Shown piece by piece: positions 7,254-15,102 of a stretch of DNA of 18,637 nucleotides (positions are counted from its first letter, which is position 1; each line of letters starts with the position of its first letter). Source of the stretch: Actinomycetota bacterium. GTDB taxonomy: Bacteria; Actinomycetota; Acidimicrobiia; Actinomarinales; Actinomarinaceae. The position numbers were made by a program, and so were the translations under genes. A model generated the notes under the pieces. That model saw only the letters and a program-made list of their open reading frames with translations, was not told the DNA's origin and searched no databases. The stretch lies in contig PBPX01000028.1 in assembly GCA_002724835.1 (NCBI GenBank), positions 10,533 to 29,169 on the forward strand. The letters run 5' to 3'.

Positions 7254-8102
7254 ATGAACTACAAAAAAGTTTTGTGTTATGGAACAATTAACCCTGATTT
7301 AATGTACTTTATTGATGAAATTCCTGAAGTTGGAGGAGATATCAGAAGTAAAGATTATAAAATTAGAGCAGGTGGAACAGCCATTAATTGCGCTGAAAAC
7401 ATAAATAATTGGAATATAGACACCTCAATAATGGGAAACAGTATCGGTAGAGATCCACTAGGAGATTATTTATTAACTTATCTAAAAAACAATAAAATTG
7501 GACATGAAGATATTATTTTGAATGACCACCTTACTCCTACATGCTCAATTTATATTGATAGTGATGGAGAGAGAACAATAATATCCTCTGGTTATGAAAA
7601 TTGTGAGTGGAATTCTTTGAGCGAAATTGAAAATTTTGATTCTCTCATTATTGATAGATATTCAATTAAATATATAAAAGAAGAGCTTAAGAAAAAAGAC
7701 CTTACTAAGGTCTTTGTGACACAAGCGGGATACGACGAAAAGATAGATTACAAAATTGACTTCCTGGTAGTAAGTAAGGATGAAATAGATGTAGTCGAAG
7801 CTAACAGACTTTTAAATGAAGATTTTGTAAACTGGATTCTTCTTACTTCGTCTAACCTCCCAGCTCGTTTGTTAAGTAAAGATGGCGTTATTGAAATTGT
7901 GCCTCCAGATTTTAAAACAATAAACTCAACAGGTGCGGGAGATATTACAGCGGCTTATATTGGAGCTTTCGGTATAGAAGATGTAATTGAAACAACAAAA
8001 AATGCTTGCGCGGCAGGGGCATTATTAGCTGGGACCTCTACATTCCCTTCTTTAACAAAAATTAAAGAAGTTTCAGAATTAGTTGAAATAAATCCTCGCT
8101 AA
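7254..8102 (+). CDS. PfkB-family (ribokinase-like) sugar kinase
   Basis: A 282-residue kinase of the PfkB/ribokinase family, which phosphorylates a sugar or nucleoside hydroxyl using ATP. The N-terminal PfkB region shows GGTAIN (40-45) and NSIGRDPLGDYL (62-73). The C-terminal signature NSTGAGDITAAYIGAF contains the catalytic Asp230 in the anion-hole GAGD motif. The protein is slightly shorter than typical ribokinases (about 300), mainly in the middle. Substrate cannot be named from sequence: ribokinase, fructokinase, adenosine kinase and KDG kinase all share these motifs. It follows the beta-helix lipoprotein by 34 bp. The neighbour's possible carbohydrate link makes a sugar substrate plausible but unproven. 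The ATG start has no Shine-Dalgarno. Confidence 0.88.
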   Translation: MNYKKVLCYGTINPDLMYFIDEIPEVGGDIRSKDYKIRAGGTAINCAENINNWNIDTSIMGNSIGRDPLGDYLLTYLKNNKIGHEDIILNDHLTPTCSIYIDSDGERTIISSGYENCEWNSLSEIENFDSLIIDRYSIKYIKEELKKKDLTKVFVTQAGYDEKIDYKIDFLVVSKDEIDVVEANRLLNEDFVNWILLTSSNLPARLLSKDGVIEIVPPDFKTINSTGAGDITAAYIGAFGIEDVIETTKNACAAGALLAGTSTFPSLTKIKEVSELVEINPR

Positions 8103-8130
8103 CCTTTTTTATAAAATAAGAAAAATATAT

Positions 8131-8136
8131 TAGAAT
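8131..8136 (+). promoter_or_regulatory. Candidate -10 box of the acyl-CoA dehydrogenase gene
   Basis: TAGAAT is followed by seven bases and the ATG at 8144, so the mRNA would start at, or one base before, the start codon. It lies in a very AT-rich 41-bp gap without a Shine-Dalgarno sequence. An upstream TTTATA at 8108-8113 with a 17-base spacer is a weak -35 candidate. Confidence 0.4.
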
Positions 8137-8143
8137 AAAATCT

Positions 8144-9934
8144 ATGGCTGTTGCATATAAAGCTCCTGTAAAAGATATAGTTTTTGGCTATGAGGTAATT
8201 GATTCATACAACATTCTCAGTAAAATTTCAGCTTTTAGTGATTTTTCAGAAGATATCGTTATCCCAACAATGGAAGAATGTGCAAAATTTGCTGAAGAAG
8301 TTTTAGCTCCTATTAATTCAGTTGGAGACCAAAAAGGAGCCACTATTGAAAATGGTGTTGTCACTATGCCAGATGGGTTCGTAGAAGCTTATAAAAGCTT
8401 CTCTGAATCAGGATGGGCCTCAATCTCTCTTCCTTCTGAAATAGGCGGAGGAGGTATGCCTATAACGCTTTCTGGGGGAACTCTTGAAATTTTAAGTACT
8501 GCAAACTTAGCATTTGGGCTTGCACCAGGACTGAGCGCTGGTGCAATTTCTGCTATTAATTTTCATGGAAGCGAAGAACAAAAACAAAAATTTCTACCTA
8601 AATTAGTGTCTGGTGAGTGGACTGGAACTATGAATCTGAGCGAACCTCAGTCTGGCTCTGATTTAGGAACGATAACTACAAAGGCAGAAGACCAAGGTGA
8701 TGGTTCATATAAGATAACAGGAACTAAAGTTTGGATTACCTTTGGAGAGCATGACATGACTGAAAATATAATTCATCTTGTTCTTGCAAAAGTGCCTGGT
8801 TCGCCAGAAGGAACTAAGGGAATCTCTATGTTTATTGTCCCTAAAATAAAAATTAATGACGATGGCTCATTAGGTGAGAATAATAATGTGAACTGTATCT
8901 CTATAGAGGAGAAATTGGGCATTCATGCAAGCCCAACATGTGTTATGGAGTATGACGGATCTGTTGGTTATCTAATTGGTGAAGAAAATAGAGGCTTAAA
9001 TTATATGTTTACCATGATGAATGAAGCCAGGGTCTGGGTTGGAGGACAGGGATTGGCATGTGCAAATGGTGCGTTACAAGGTGCAGCACAATATGCAAGA
9101 GATAGAGTTCAAGGAAGACCTATTGGAATGTCAAAAGAAGATGCTAAAAATTCAACAATTATTGACCACGCTGATGTTAGAAGAATGCTTATGACAATAA
9201 AAGCTTATGTCGATGCGATGAGATACCTTATGTATGACAACCAACTAATGATGGATCTAGAATATTTTGCCGAAGATGAAGAAACAAAAGCTTTTGGTGA
9301 AGAAAGGTGTGGGATACTGACACCAGTAACAAAAGCATGGGTTTCAGATCTAGGCGTAGAGCTCTCTTCAGTAGCTATTCAGGTATATGGAGGTATGGGG
9401 TATGTGGAAGAAACAGGGGTAGCCCAATATTTAAGAGATTCAAGAATAGCTCCTATCTATGAAGGAACAAATGGGATTCAAGCTTTAGATTTAATGTTTA
9501 GAAAACTGCCTTTAGACAATGGTCAAGCAATGCAAAGGCTTCTTGATGATGTAAATAAAGTTGTTGAAGAGATGAAAGGCGAGGATGACGTTGTAGCCTC
9601 TATGGCAGAAAAGCTAGAAACTGAAGTTGCAAAACTGTCAGAAATAACAATGTGGCTAGGTTCAAAAATGCTTGAAGGCGAATTAGTTGATGCTAGTGCT
9701 GGCGCAACACCCTATTTAAAAATGTTTGGACAGGTATTAGGTGGATATTATATGGGCAAAGCAGCTATTCTTGCCAATAAAAAACATACAGAAACAAATG
9801 ATGATTTTTATGCAGATAAATTAACTCTATGTAATTTTTATATGGAACAACTACTCCCACTTGCTTCCGGTTATGCCTCTTCAATAACTGCTGGCAAAGA
9901 TGATCTTTTTGCAATGAAAGCAGAAAATTTTTAA
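8144..9934 (+). CDS. Large acyl-CoA dehydrogenase (DmdC-like)
   Basis: FAD-dependent acyl-CoA dehydrogenase of 596 residues, which oxidises acyl-CoA to trans-2-enoyl-CoA and passes electrons to ETF. It belongs to the long (about 600 residue) subgroup with an extra C-terminal helical domain, the group containing DmdC (3-methylthiopropionyl-CoA dehydrogenase). Motifs seen are the N-terminal YKAPVKDIVF, GEWTGTMNLSEPQSGSDLG at the FAD/substrate site, ITGTKVWITFGEHD, the helical-domain stretch QVYGGMGYVEETGVAQYLRD, and IYEGTNGIQ, in which Glu440 is a probable catalytic base. DmdC and general fatty acyl-CoA dehydrogenases of this subgroup share these motifs, so DMSP use cannot be concluded. It would supply the first step missing from the acyl-CoA run at 1-5002. 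Confidence 0.95.
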   Translation: MAVAYKAPVKDIVFGYEVIDSYNILSKISAFSDFSEDIVIPTMEECAKFAEEVLAPINSVGDQKGATIENGVVTMPDGFVEAYKSFSESGWASISLPSEIGGGGMPITLSGGTLEILSTANLAFGLAPGLSAGAISAINFHGSEEQKQKFLPKLVSGEWTGTMNLSEPQSGSDLGTITTKAEDQGDGSYKITGTKVWITFGEHDMTENIIHLVLAKVPGSPEGTKGISMFIVPKIKINDDGSLGENNNVNCISIEEKLGIHASPTCVMEYDGSVGYLIGEENRGLNYMFTMMNEARVWVGGQGLACANGALQGAAQYARDRVQGRPIGMSKEDAKNSTIIDHADVRRMLMTIKAYVDAMRYLMYDNQLMMDLEYFAEDEETKAFGEERCGILTPVTKAWVSDLGVELSSVAIQVYGGMGYVEETGVAQYLRDSRIAPIYEGTNGIQALDLMFRKLPLDNGQAMQRLLDDVNKVVEEMKGEDDVVASMAEKLETEVAKLSEITMWLGSKMLEGELVDASAGATPYLKMFGQVLGGYYMGKAAILANKKHTETNDDFYADKLTLCNFYMEQLLPLASGYASSITAGKDDLFAMKAENF

Positions 9935-10312
9935 TTGATAGAATCACTTAAAGATAAAAATAAAACAATTGCTTTAGTTGGAGCAAGCAATGACCCAACG
10001 AAGTATGGAAATAAAATCTTATTAAACCTTAAATCTAAAGGTTTTAATGTAGTTCCAATTAATAATAAAGAGGAAGAAATAGATGGTTCACCTTCTTATA
10101 GAAGTGTTACGGATATTAAAGATTGCCCTTCAATAATAAATTTTGTTGTGCCTCCAAATATAGGTATTGAAATTACAAAAGACCTAGTAGAAAAAGGTTA
10201 CGATAACTTTTGGTATCAACCTGGTGCAGAAAGTGAAGAAATTTCAAATTATTTAAAAGAGCAAGGTAAAAACTATATTGATGATCAGTGCATTATGGTT
10301 GTTGCAAAATAG
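9935..10312 (+). CDS. CoA-binding domain protein (YccU/YneT type)
   Basis: A 125-residue single-domain protein with a Rossmann-type CoA-binding fold, like the small YccU/YneT proteins. Seen are IALVGASNDPTKYGNKIL near the N-terminus, the FNVVPIN strand, the FVVPPN loop and the WYQPGAESEE segment, followed by DQCIMV near the end. These match the family's VGAS, VNP, VPP and WxQxG landmarks. The only start compatible with the frame is TTG at 9935, immediately after the TAA of the acyl-CoA dehydrogenase, since that TAA also closes this frame upstream. This suggests translational coupling. The role of this family is not settled; CoA binding is a family property. It converges on rmuC with 6 bp between stops. 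Confidence 0.88.
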   Translation: MIESLKDKNKTIALVGASNDPTKYGNKILLNLKSKGFNVVPINNKEEEIDGSPSYRSVTDIKDCPSIINFVVPPNIGIEITKDLVEKGYDNFWYQPGAESEEISNYLKEQGKNYIDDQCIMVVAK

Positions 10313-10318
10313 AAATTA

Positions 10319-11341
10319 TTAGTCGTCCGTACTTTTATTTACTTCATCCAATTCTTCGAAAGACTTTTCTAATTTATTTACACGAGTAGTTTTTAGTTTT
10401 TCAAAAGACTCAACAGTCTGATCCAACCGTTTAGTAACATCGTCAAAAGATTCAATAAATTTCCTTATTTCATTCTTAACTTTTTCATGGGTAGCAAGAA
10501 TATTCTTTGTGTCTGTTTGCAAACTAAAGAGCTTCATTGAGTGTCGTATAGTTTCTAGATAAGCCATCAAAGTTTGTGGGCTAACTAATATTACTTTTTT
10601 GCTAAACGCATACTGAATAACAGGAATCCTGTCAGCTCCTATTTCTGATGTAAGTAAGAAATGATAGAGACTTTCAAGTGGAACATACATTAGTACAAAG
10701 TCCACAGTTCCTTCCTCAGCCGATATATATCCTTCACGACCCGCTGTTTCATCAATTTTTGTTTTAATTGCTTTATCTATAAAATCTCTGTTCTTTGATT
10801 TTATTGACTCTGTTATTTGCTTTCTTGATGCTTCATCAAGGGTTTCATCTTCAAGATCTCTGTTTAATTTTGAAATCTCCATATATGTGGTTAAAGGAAA
10901 TTTTGAATCCATATTTATTGTTTTATTATCTGGAAGATAAAAAGTAAAGTCTGGCTTTGTTCCTTTCTCCATAATCTTTTGTGTTTCATAATGGACCCCG
11001 TCCTTATACTCCATGATTCCTAGAAGGTCTTCGACCTGAAGCTCTGCCCACTGTCCTCGACTTTGATTGTTATTTAGAACAGAAATTAAATTTCTTGTTT
11101 GTTGATCTACACCGCTTATGGAACTTTTAATTTCTCCAGTTTTCTCTAAAAACTCTTTAACTGTTTGATCTGATTTATCTAAAAGTTTATAAATTTGTGA
11201 CTCTTCATTCTCAATAATTTCACTAACTATTCCTTTAATCAGATACTCATCATCATTATCTTTTTCATCATCTTTTTTCAATGAAAAATAAAGATTCGCT
11301 CCAAGAAGCAAAATAATTAATATATAAAATGCAATTTCCAT
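10319..11341 (-). CDS. rmuC: DNA recombination protein RmuC
   Basis: RmuC-family protein of 340 residues, shorter than the roughly 475 of E. coli RmuC because the long coiled coil is reduced. The family limits inversions between short repeats and has a PD-(D/E)XK-like nuclease fold; its biochemical activity is poorly defined. Residues about 4-22 form a membrane anchor (IAFYILIILLLGANLYF). A charged region of about 60 residues follows, then the conserved core: NQSRGQWAELQVEDLLG, KPDFTFYLPDNKTINMDSKFP (containing the D...DSK nuclease-like positions), EGTVDFVLMYVPLE and VILVSPQTLMAYLETI. The C-terminal 70 residues look helical. The ATG at 11341 has TATTCT six bases upstream and no Shine-Dalgarno. 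It appears to be a single-gene unit between a terminator and the convergent CoA-binding gene. Confidence 0.93.
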   Translation of the reverse strand: MEIAFYILIILLLGANLYFSLKKDDEKDNDDEYLIKGIVSEIIENEESQIYKLLDKSDQTVKEFLEKTGEIKSSISGVDQQTRNLISVLNNNQSRGQWAELQVEDLLGIMEYKDGVHYETQKIMEKGTKPDFTFYLPDNKTINMDSKFPLTTYMEISKLNRDLEDETLDEASRKQITESIKSKNRDFIDKAIKTKIDETAGREGYISAEEGTVDFVLMYVPLESLYHFLLTSEIGADRIPVIQYAFSKKVILVSPQTLMAYLETIRHSMKLFSLQTDTKNILATHEKVKNEIRKFIESFDDVTKRLDQTVESFEKLKTTRVNKLEKSFEELDEVNKSTDD

Positions 11342-11347
11342 AGTTTA

Positions 11348-11353
11348 AGAATA
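11348..11353 (-). promoter_or_regulatory. Candidate -10 box of rmuC (leaderless)
   Basis: On the minus strand TATTCT is followed by six bases (TAAACT) and the ATG at 11341, placing +1 on the start codon. A competing TATAAT lies further upstream at 11434-11439, which would instead give an 85-base leader. Confidence 0.35.
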
Positions 11354-11377
11354 GCAATTAGTACGGACAATTTGACA

Positions 11378-11413
11378 GATAAGAGGGTTCCCATCCTAGA
11401 GAAATCCCTTATC
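11378..11413. other. Hairpin in the gap between rmuC and the upstream terminator
   Basis: The arms GATAA...GGG and CCC...TTATC pair, with a two-base bulge and an 18-base loop. It lies in the 155-bp gap upstream of rmuC. It has no downstream T-run on either strand, so it is not a standard terminator. It could be leader structure if transcription starts at the upstream TATAAT. Confidence 0.35.
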
Positions 11414-11433
11414 ATAAATCTCTTTTACATAGT

Positions 11434-11439
11434 ATTATA
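11434..11439 (-). promoter_or_regulatory. Consensus TATAAT upstream of rmuC
   Basis: A perfect -10 hexamer on the minus strand; the -35 region at 17-base spacing (TAACAG) is poor. It is immediately downstream of a 6-bp inverted repeat, AGGTAA and TTACCT with an 8-base spacer (11446-11465), which would cover the -35 and could be an operator. It would drive rmuC with an 85-base leader. Confidence 0.4.
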
Positions 11440-11466
11440 GCTTTTAGGTAATAAGCCTGTTACCTC

Positions 11467-11498
11467 AAAAAAGAGTTCAGGAAACTGGACTCTTTTTT
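11467..11498 (-). terminator. Intrinsic terminator, bidirectional in form
   Basis: The arms AAAAAAGAGTTC (11467-11478) and GGACTCTTTTTT (11487-11498) pair over 12 bp with one G-T pair and an 8-base loop. A-runs and T-runs flank the GC-containing core, so it can act on both strands. On the minus strand it overlaps the TAA of the upstream 171-residue gene and ends the long selD/nadE gene train. Confidence 0.85.
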
Positions 11499-12012
11499 AT
11501 TTTATTTTTTTTGCAAGATTAACAACATCATGCATAGTTTTTACAATCTCTTCTGGGTTGTAATATTTTTTAAATAGTATTTTTCTAGAATTTACAAGTG
11601 TGTCAGTTATTTTTAATCTTCTAAGTTTTTTTCTTTGGCTTCGAACAAGATCTTCATTTCTCTCTATGAAAAGTTTGGCTACATGGTCGTCGTCTCCTTC
11701 AAACTCACCCCTCCAATTAATCTTTACTCCCATATTTAAACTTTCTGGAAAATAAGTAACGAAAGAAACATACGTTGTTGATGATTCGCCGTGGCCTTCT
11801 GTATATACAATTATTTCGCACTTATAACCATCTATTATCCCGGACGTAATTTTTTCCTTGTGAATACTTTCTGGAGGACTATAAACAAAATCTAATTTCT
11901 CTGACGCTTTAATTAATGCTTCATTAATCTTTTTGCTAGAAGTTTTAACTAGCCATATAATTCCTAGAATAAAAATTATTGATATTAGTGAAATAATTAA
12001 TACTCGGAGCAT
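11497..12012 (-). CDS. Membrane-anchored protein of unknown function
   Basis: A 171-residue protein not recognised as any known family. Residues about 3-23 are a strongly hydrophobic segment (IISLISIIFILGIIWLV) followed by lysines, giving a single membrane anchor with a cytoplasmic or extracytoplasmic body. The body of about 140 residues looks alpha/beta: a stretch with IIDGYKCEIIVY, THR/SER-rich STTYVSFVTYFP, then an acidic segment EGDDD and a basic patch RSQRKKLRRLK. There are no cysteine pairs or catalytic motifs. It is the last gene of the minus-strand train, 8 bp after the glycosyltransferase stop and directly before the terminator. Cotranscription is the only clue to function. Confidence 0.75.
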   Translation of the reverse strand: MLRVLIISLISIIFILGIIWLVKTSSKKINEALIKASEKLDFVYSPPESIHKEKITSGIIDGYKCEIIVYTEGHGESSTTYVSFVTYFPESLNMGVKINWRGEFEGDDDHVAKLFIERNEDLVRSQRKKLRRLKITDTLVNSRKILFKKYYNPEEIVKTMHDVVNLAKKIK

Positions 12013-12020
12013 GACAATAT

Positions 12021-13151
12021 CTAAACTGTGTCAAAAAGCTTTTTAAAACTAAACTTGAAATTATCTGATGAGTAATTGCTTAATATAAAATCTTTTGCAT
12101 TGTTGCCAACATGGATTGCATCTTCATAATTATTTTTAATTTCTTGAATTTTATTAGTAAGGCTTTCTAAATTATTGCTCTCAAATATATATCCAGTTTG
12201 TCCATCTATTACAATATCTCCCATTCCTGGTGCGTCGGTTACAAGAACAGGGCATGCAGTAACCTGCGATTCAAATATTACCCTTGCTAAACCTTCAGAA
12301 ACTGAAGGTAAAATCATCAAGTTTGTCTCTGAATAATGCTCCATCACTGATTCTCGGTTTACAGAACCAGTAAATGTAACTTGATCTTCTAATTCATATT
12401 TCTGAACAAGTGCTTCCAATTGAGATAGATAGTTTTCATTTGGTGTTGGGCCAACAATATATAATTGTATGTCTTTACTTTTAATTTCATTGAGAGCTTC
12501 AATAATTAAGTGTGGCTTCTTTCTATCTGTGACACTTCCTATGAATAAAATTTTAAATTCTTTATTGGCCTGTCTAACTGGATTAATATCTTTAAAATTA
12601 TCAAAATCAACCCAAGCTGGAAATCTAGTTATTTCTTTATTCTGATTTATTTCTCTTACTTGTGCTTCTGTAGAAGAAGAGACAGCTCTTAATTTATCGG
12701 CTTTATCTAGTGTGTACTGAGCCATTCTCCTGAATACTTTTTTATATAGATTTGGAAATAATAAGTTCTTCTCAAGGCTTAGTGTCTCAATAAAATCTCC
12801 ATGAGTTTCAATAATTATTTTTGTTTTTATATTCCTTATTCTTAAACCAAGGATAGAAAAAAAACTTGAAACTGGGTCTTGATATGAAATTATCTCTATG
12901 TTGTTTTTTTTAACAACTGTTGGAAGAGCAAAGACTGACAAAAAAAATATTTTTATATAATTTAAAATTCTATTTTTAACCTTTTTATGTAAATAAAGTT
13001 TTGTATTTCCAGATGTTTGATAAGTTTTTTTATCTGCAAAAGCGAAAATATGTAAGTTGCAAATTTCATTCAAATATTTAAATTTTTTTTCTATATTTTC
13101 AGTAAGAGGTACTTCATATGTAGTTGGAGCTACAAAAAGAACATTTTTCAT
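12021..13151 (-). CDS. Glycosyltransferase family 4 protein
   Basis: GT-B fold glycosyltransferase of 376 residues. The C-terminal GT4 domain shows FKILFIGSVTDRKKPHLII (donor-phosphate Arg210 and Lys211/Lys212), VTFTGSV, and the EX7E motif of retaining GT4 enzymes with Glu286 and Glu294 (PSVSEGLARVIFE), then VTDAPGMGDIV and GYIFE. The N-terminal acceptor domain contains a hydrophobic stretch at about 63-80 that may associate with membrane. The ATG overlaps the hydrolase stop codon (ATGA at 13148-13151), indicating translational coupling. The acceptor is not predictable; a cell-surface glycan or glycolipid is likely given the family. The class is certain, the substrate unknown. Confidence 0.93.
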   Translation of the reverse strand: MKNVLFVAPTTYEVPLTENIEKKFKYLNEICNLHIFAFADKKTYQTSGNTKLYLHKKVKNRILNYIKIFFLSVFALPTVVKKNNIEIISYQDPVSSFFSILGLRIRNIKTKIIIETHGDFIETLSLEKNLLFPNLYKKVFRRMAQYTLDKADKLRAVSSSTEAQVREINQNKEITRFPAWVDFDNFKDINPVRQANKEFKILFIGSVTDRKKPHLIIEALNEIKSKDIQLYIVGPTPNENYLSQLEALVQKYELEDQVTFTGSVNRESVMEHYSETNLMILPSVSEGLARVIFESQVTACPVLVTDAPGMGDIVIDGQTGYIFESNNLESLTNKIQEIKNNYEDAIHVGNNAKDFILSNYSSDNFKFSFKKLFDTV

Positions 13152-14062
13152 AGCTCTAGAAATCTATCTAGCTCTTCTACAAGTTCATGGTCATGTGTCC
13201 ATGGAATGCCGTGGGTGGCGTCAGTAAATATTTTAGATTCTACATTCTCTAAACCATTTATTATTTCAGATGAAATATGTTCTGGGACCAAGCTGTCTTT
13301 ACCTCCTGTTAAGACTAGTGTCTGTGTTTCTATTTGATCTAACCAGGGTCTTGCATCAAAAGGTACTACAAACCTTCCTCCGTCAGCATAAATAAAATTA
13401 TCTTTTGATTTATGTAAATTATTCCAAGCCCATTCTGAGTATTCATTCTTCACGGCTTTTGACTTTCTTAAAAATGAATATTTTGATTGTGGATTTGAAT
13501 TTGGAAACAGCCTCTCTCTTATTCTTACTGCTGCTACAAACAATTTAAATAAAGGTGATTCCGCGCTAAAGCCTTGCCAACTAAATGGTGTGATTAATAC
13601 TAATTTTTTTATTAAGTTTGGATTTTTCCTTGTAATGCTTAATGCAACAGCACTGCCCATAGACCAACCAACTAAATAACATTTTTTTATATTCAAATTA
13701 TTTAAAATACTAATTACCGTGTCCGCATTTTCATCAATGTCCCACCTCTCCCAACTTGCATCTGATTTTCCATGATTCTTAAGATCAATAGCTACAAAAG
13801 AGTTTTTTGTTTCATATTTTGGTAAAACTTTAAACCAGCTTCCCAAAGAATCGGAGCCCCAACTATGTAAAAAAACTATTGGTGTTGTGCCTTCAACATA
13901 AGATTCCCTAATAAAATACTCTTTTTCGCGGATATAAATTGTTCTTCCGGAAATTTTTGAAGGATGAAGTTGTGTTATCCCTTCTGTTTTACTTTTTTTT
14001 GTCTCGACTAAATTTTTTACAATAGCACTAAAAGCAAATATTTTGGTGAGTGTTTTAATCAT
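13148..14062 (-). CDS. Alpha/beta hydrolase
   Basis: Alpha/beta hydrolase of 304 residues with a complete apparent triad: nucleophile Ser134 in the elbow GWSMGSA, Asp256 in TGGKDSLVP, and His284 in DATHGIPW. The oxyanion-hole strand IVFLHSWGSD (62-71) is also present. Residues about 170-230 form the variable lid with aromatic and basic residues. The first 20 residues are hydrophobic (KIFAFSAIVKNLV) but without a clear cleavage site, so they may form an amphipathic or membrane-associating helix. It lies 3 bp after selD and overlaps the glycosyltransferase start by 4 bp. Esterase, lipase, epoxide hydrolase and haloperoxidase-like roles are all possible. No substrate can be inferred. Confidence 0.92.
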   Translation of the reverse strand: MIKTLTKIFAFSAIVKNLVETKKSKTEGITQLHPSKISGRTIYIREKEYFIRESYVEGTTPIVFLHSWGSDSLGSWFKVLPKYETKNSFVAIDLKNHGKSDASWERWDIDENADTVISILNNLNIKKCYLVGWSMGSAVALSITRKNPNLIKKLVLITPFSWQGFSAESPLFKLFVAAVRIRERLFPNSNPQSKYSFLRKSKAVKNEYSEWAWNNLHKSKDNFIYADGGRFVVPFDARPWLDQIETQTLVLTGGKDSLVPEHISSEIINGLENVESKIFTDATHGIPWTHDHELVEELDRFLEL

Positions 14063-14065
14063 TAT

Positions 14066-15091
14066 TTAAATAATATTTATCTTTTCATTATATTTAGTAT
14101 TTATTTCGCCTATTTCCCAAATATCAATTCCGTAAGTTTCTTTAACTTCTTTAGGATTAATTGCTGAATTACCAGGAAGAGAAATCAATAATCCCCCGCT
14201 TGTTTGAGCATCGCAAAATAGTTTAATTTTGTCATCTTCAATTTTGTAAATTAGCTTATCTTTTACAGAAGCAAAGTTTCTTTGACTACCTGAGGGATAT
14301 ATGTCTTTTCTAAGAAGCTCTTCTACTCCGTTGATTACAGGGATCTTATCCGAGTTTATTTCTGCCGATAGCTTTGTATCTCTTATCATTTCTGATAAGT
14401 GACCAAGCAAGCCAAAACCTGTTATATCTGTTAGGGCGTTTGCATTATGATCTTTTGCAAACCTAAGTGCCTCTTTGTTTAGTCCAACCATAGTATTTGT
14501 AGCTTCTAAAATCTCTTCCTCTGATGCAATATCTTTTTTAATTGCTGTTGCTATGATTCCTATGCCTAGTGGTTTTGTTATATAGAGGGTATCTTTATCC
14601 GAGATGCTGTTGTTAAGCAAAGGATTGTCTTTAATAATCCCTGTTACAGAAAAGCCATACTTTGGTTCTTTATCGTCAATACTATGACCACCAATTACTG
14701 TACAGCCTGCCTCACCCATTATGTCTAAACCTCCATTTATTACTTCGGCTAAAATATCAAAACCTATCTCTTCTCTTGGCCAACAAACTAATTGAAGTGC
14801 AGATATAGGCTCTCCTCCCATTGCATAAATGTCTGATAAAGCATTGGCTGCTGCAACTCTTCCCCAGTCATAAGGATTATCAAGAATCGGTGTAAAAAAA
14901 TCTACCGTTTGTATTATTTTTGTTTCCCCAACATTAATGACTCCTCCATCATCAGGGTTCTCTAAACCAACAATTAAATTTTCAGATTTAAGAGCTTTAT
15001 GTTGTTCAAATTGCTTCAAAACTTGAGCAAGCTCGCTTGGTGCGAGTTTACAAGCTCAACCAGAGCCGTGAGAATATTGTGTTAATCTCAT
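14066..15091 (-). CDS. selD: Selenide, water dikinase; probable selenoprotein (in-frame UGA = Sec12)
   Basis: SelD makes selenophosphate from selenide and ATP, the selenium donor for selenocysteine and selenouridine in tRNA. The frame runs 341 codons from ATG 15089-15091 through an in-frame TGA at 15056-15058 (codon 12). The N-terminus reads LTQYSHGSG-U-ACK, matching E. coli SelD LTQYSHGAG-C-GCK, so the UGA falls on the catalytic Cys17 position. Cys14 and Lys15 match E. coli Cys19 and Lys20. Beyond it are DDGGV, TVDFFTPILDNPYDWGRVAA, LSDIYAMGG, GGHSIDD, LTDITGFGLLGHL and DAQTSGGLL. A start at TTG 15019 would delete the active site and gives only 317 residues. ATG 15091 has a strong Shine-Dalgarno. 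The gene follows the PLP-enzyme stop by 8 bp and precedes the hydrolase by 3 bp. A sequencing error changing Cys TGT/TGC to TGA is possible but disfavoured by the adjacent stem-loop. Confidence 0.95.
15024..15058 (-). promoter_or_regulatory. Candidate bacterial SECIS element in selD
   Basis: The mRNA stem-loop begins at the UGA itself. Lower arms UGAGC (15058-15054) and GCUCA (15028-15024) pair over 5 bp. An internal loop of seven against three bases follows, then upper arms CUCGC (15046-15042) and GCGAG (15036-15032) around a five-base loop ACCAA. The apical loop begins 15 bases after the UGA, about the bSECIS distance. The loop lacks the conserved G unless the upper C-G and G-C pairs open (loop GCACCAAGC). 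An alternative pairing GCUUG with CAAGC also exists. Confidence 0.7.
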
Positions 15092-15094
15092 TGC

Positions 15095-15102
15095 ACCTCC
15101 TA
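15095..15102 (-). promoter_or_regulatory. Strong ribosome binding site deciding the selD start
   Basis: TAGGAGGT on the minus strand, four bases (with GGAGG as core) before ATG 15091. It is the best Shine-Dalgarno seen in the window. It includes the TAG stop of the upstream PLP-enzyme gene. It supports translation from upstream of the in-frame UGA rather than from TTG 15019, which has no such site. Confidence 0.85.

Noticed and set aside
8144-9934. Naming the acyl-CoA dehydrogenase dmdC and inferring DMSP demethylation
   Set aside because: The long acyl-CoA dehydrogenase subgroup shares these motifs irrespective of substrate, and no dmdA, dmdB or dmdD genes are present.
11381-11410. tRNA-like T-arm (GGTTC...) in the gap upstream of rmuC
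   Set aside because: No acceptor stem, anticodon arm or D-arm can be formed around it; no tRNA or rRNA gene is seen anywhere in the window.
14066-15019. selD as a 317-residue gene starting at TTG 15019
   Set aside because: It lacks the active-site Cys/Sec and Lys region, has no ribosome binding site, and conserved SelD sequence continues in frame upstream through the TGA.
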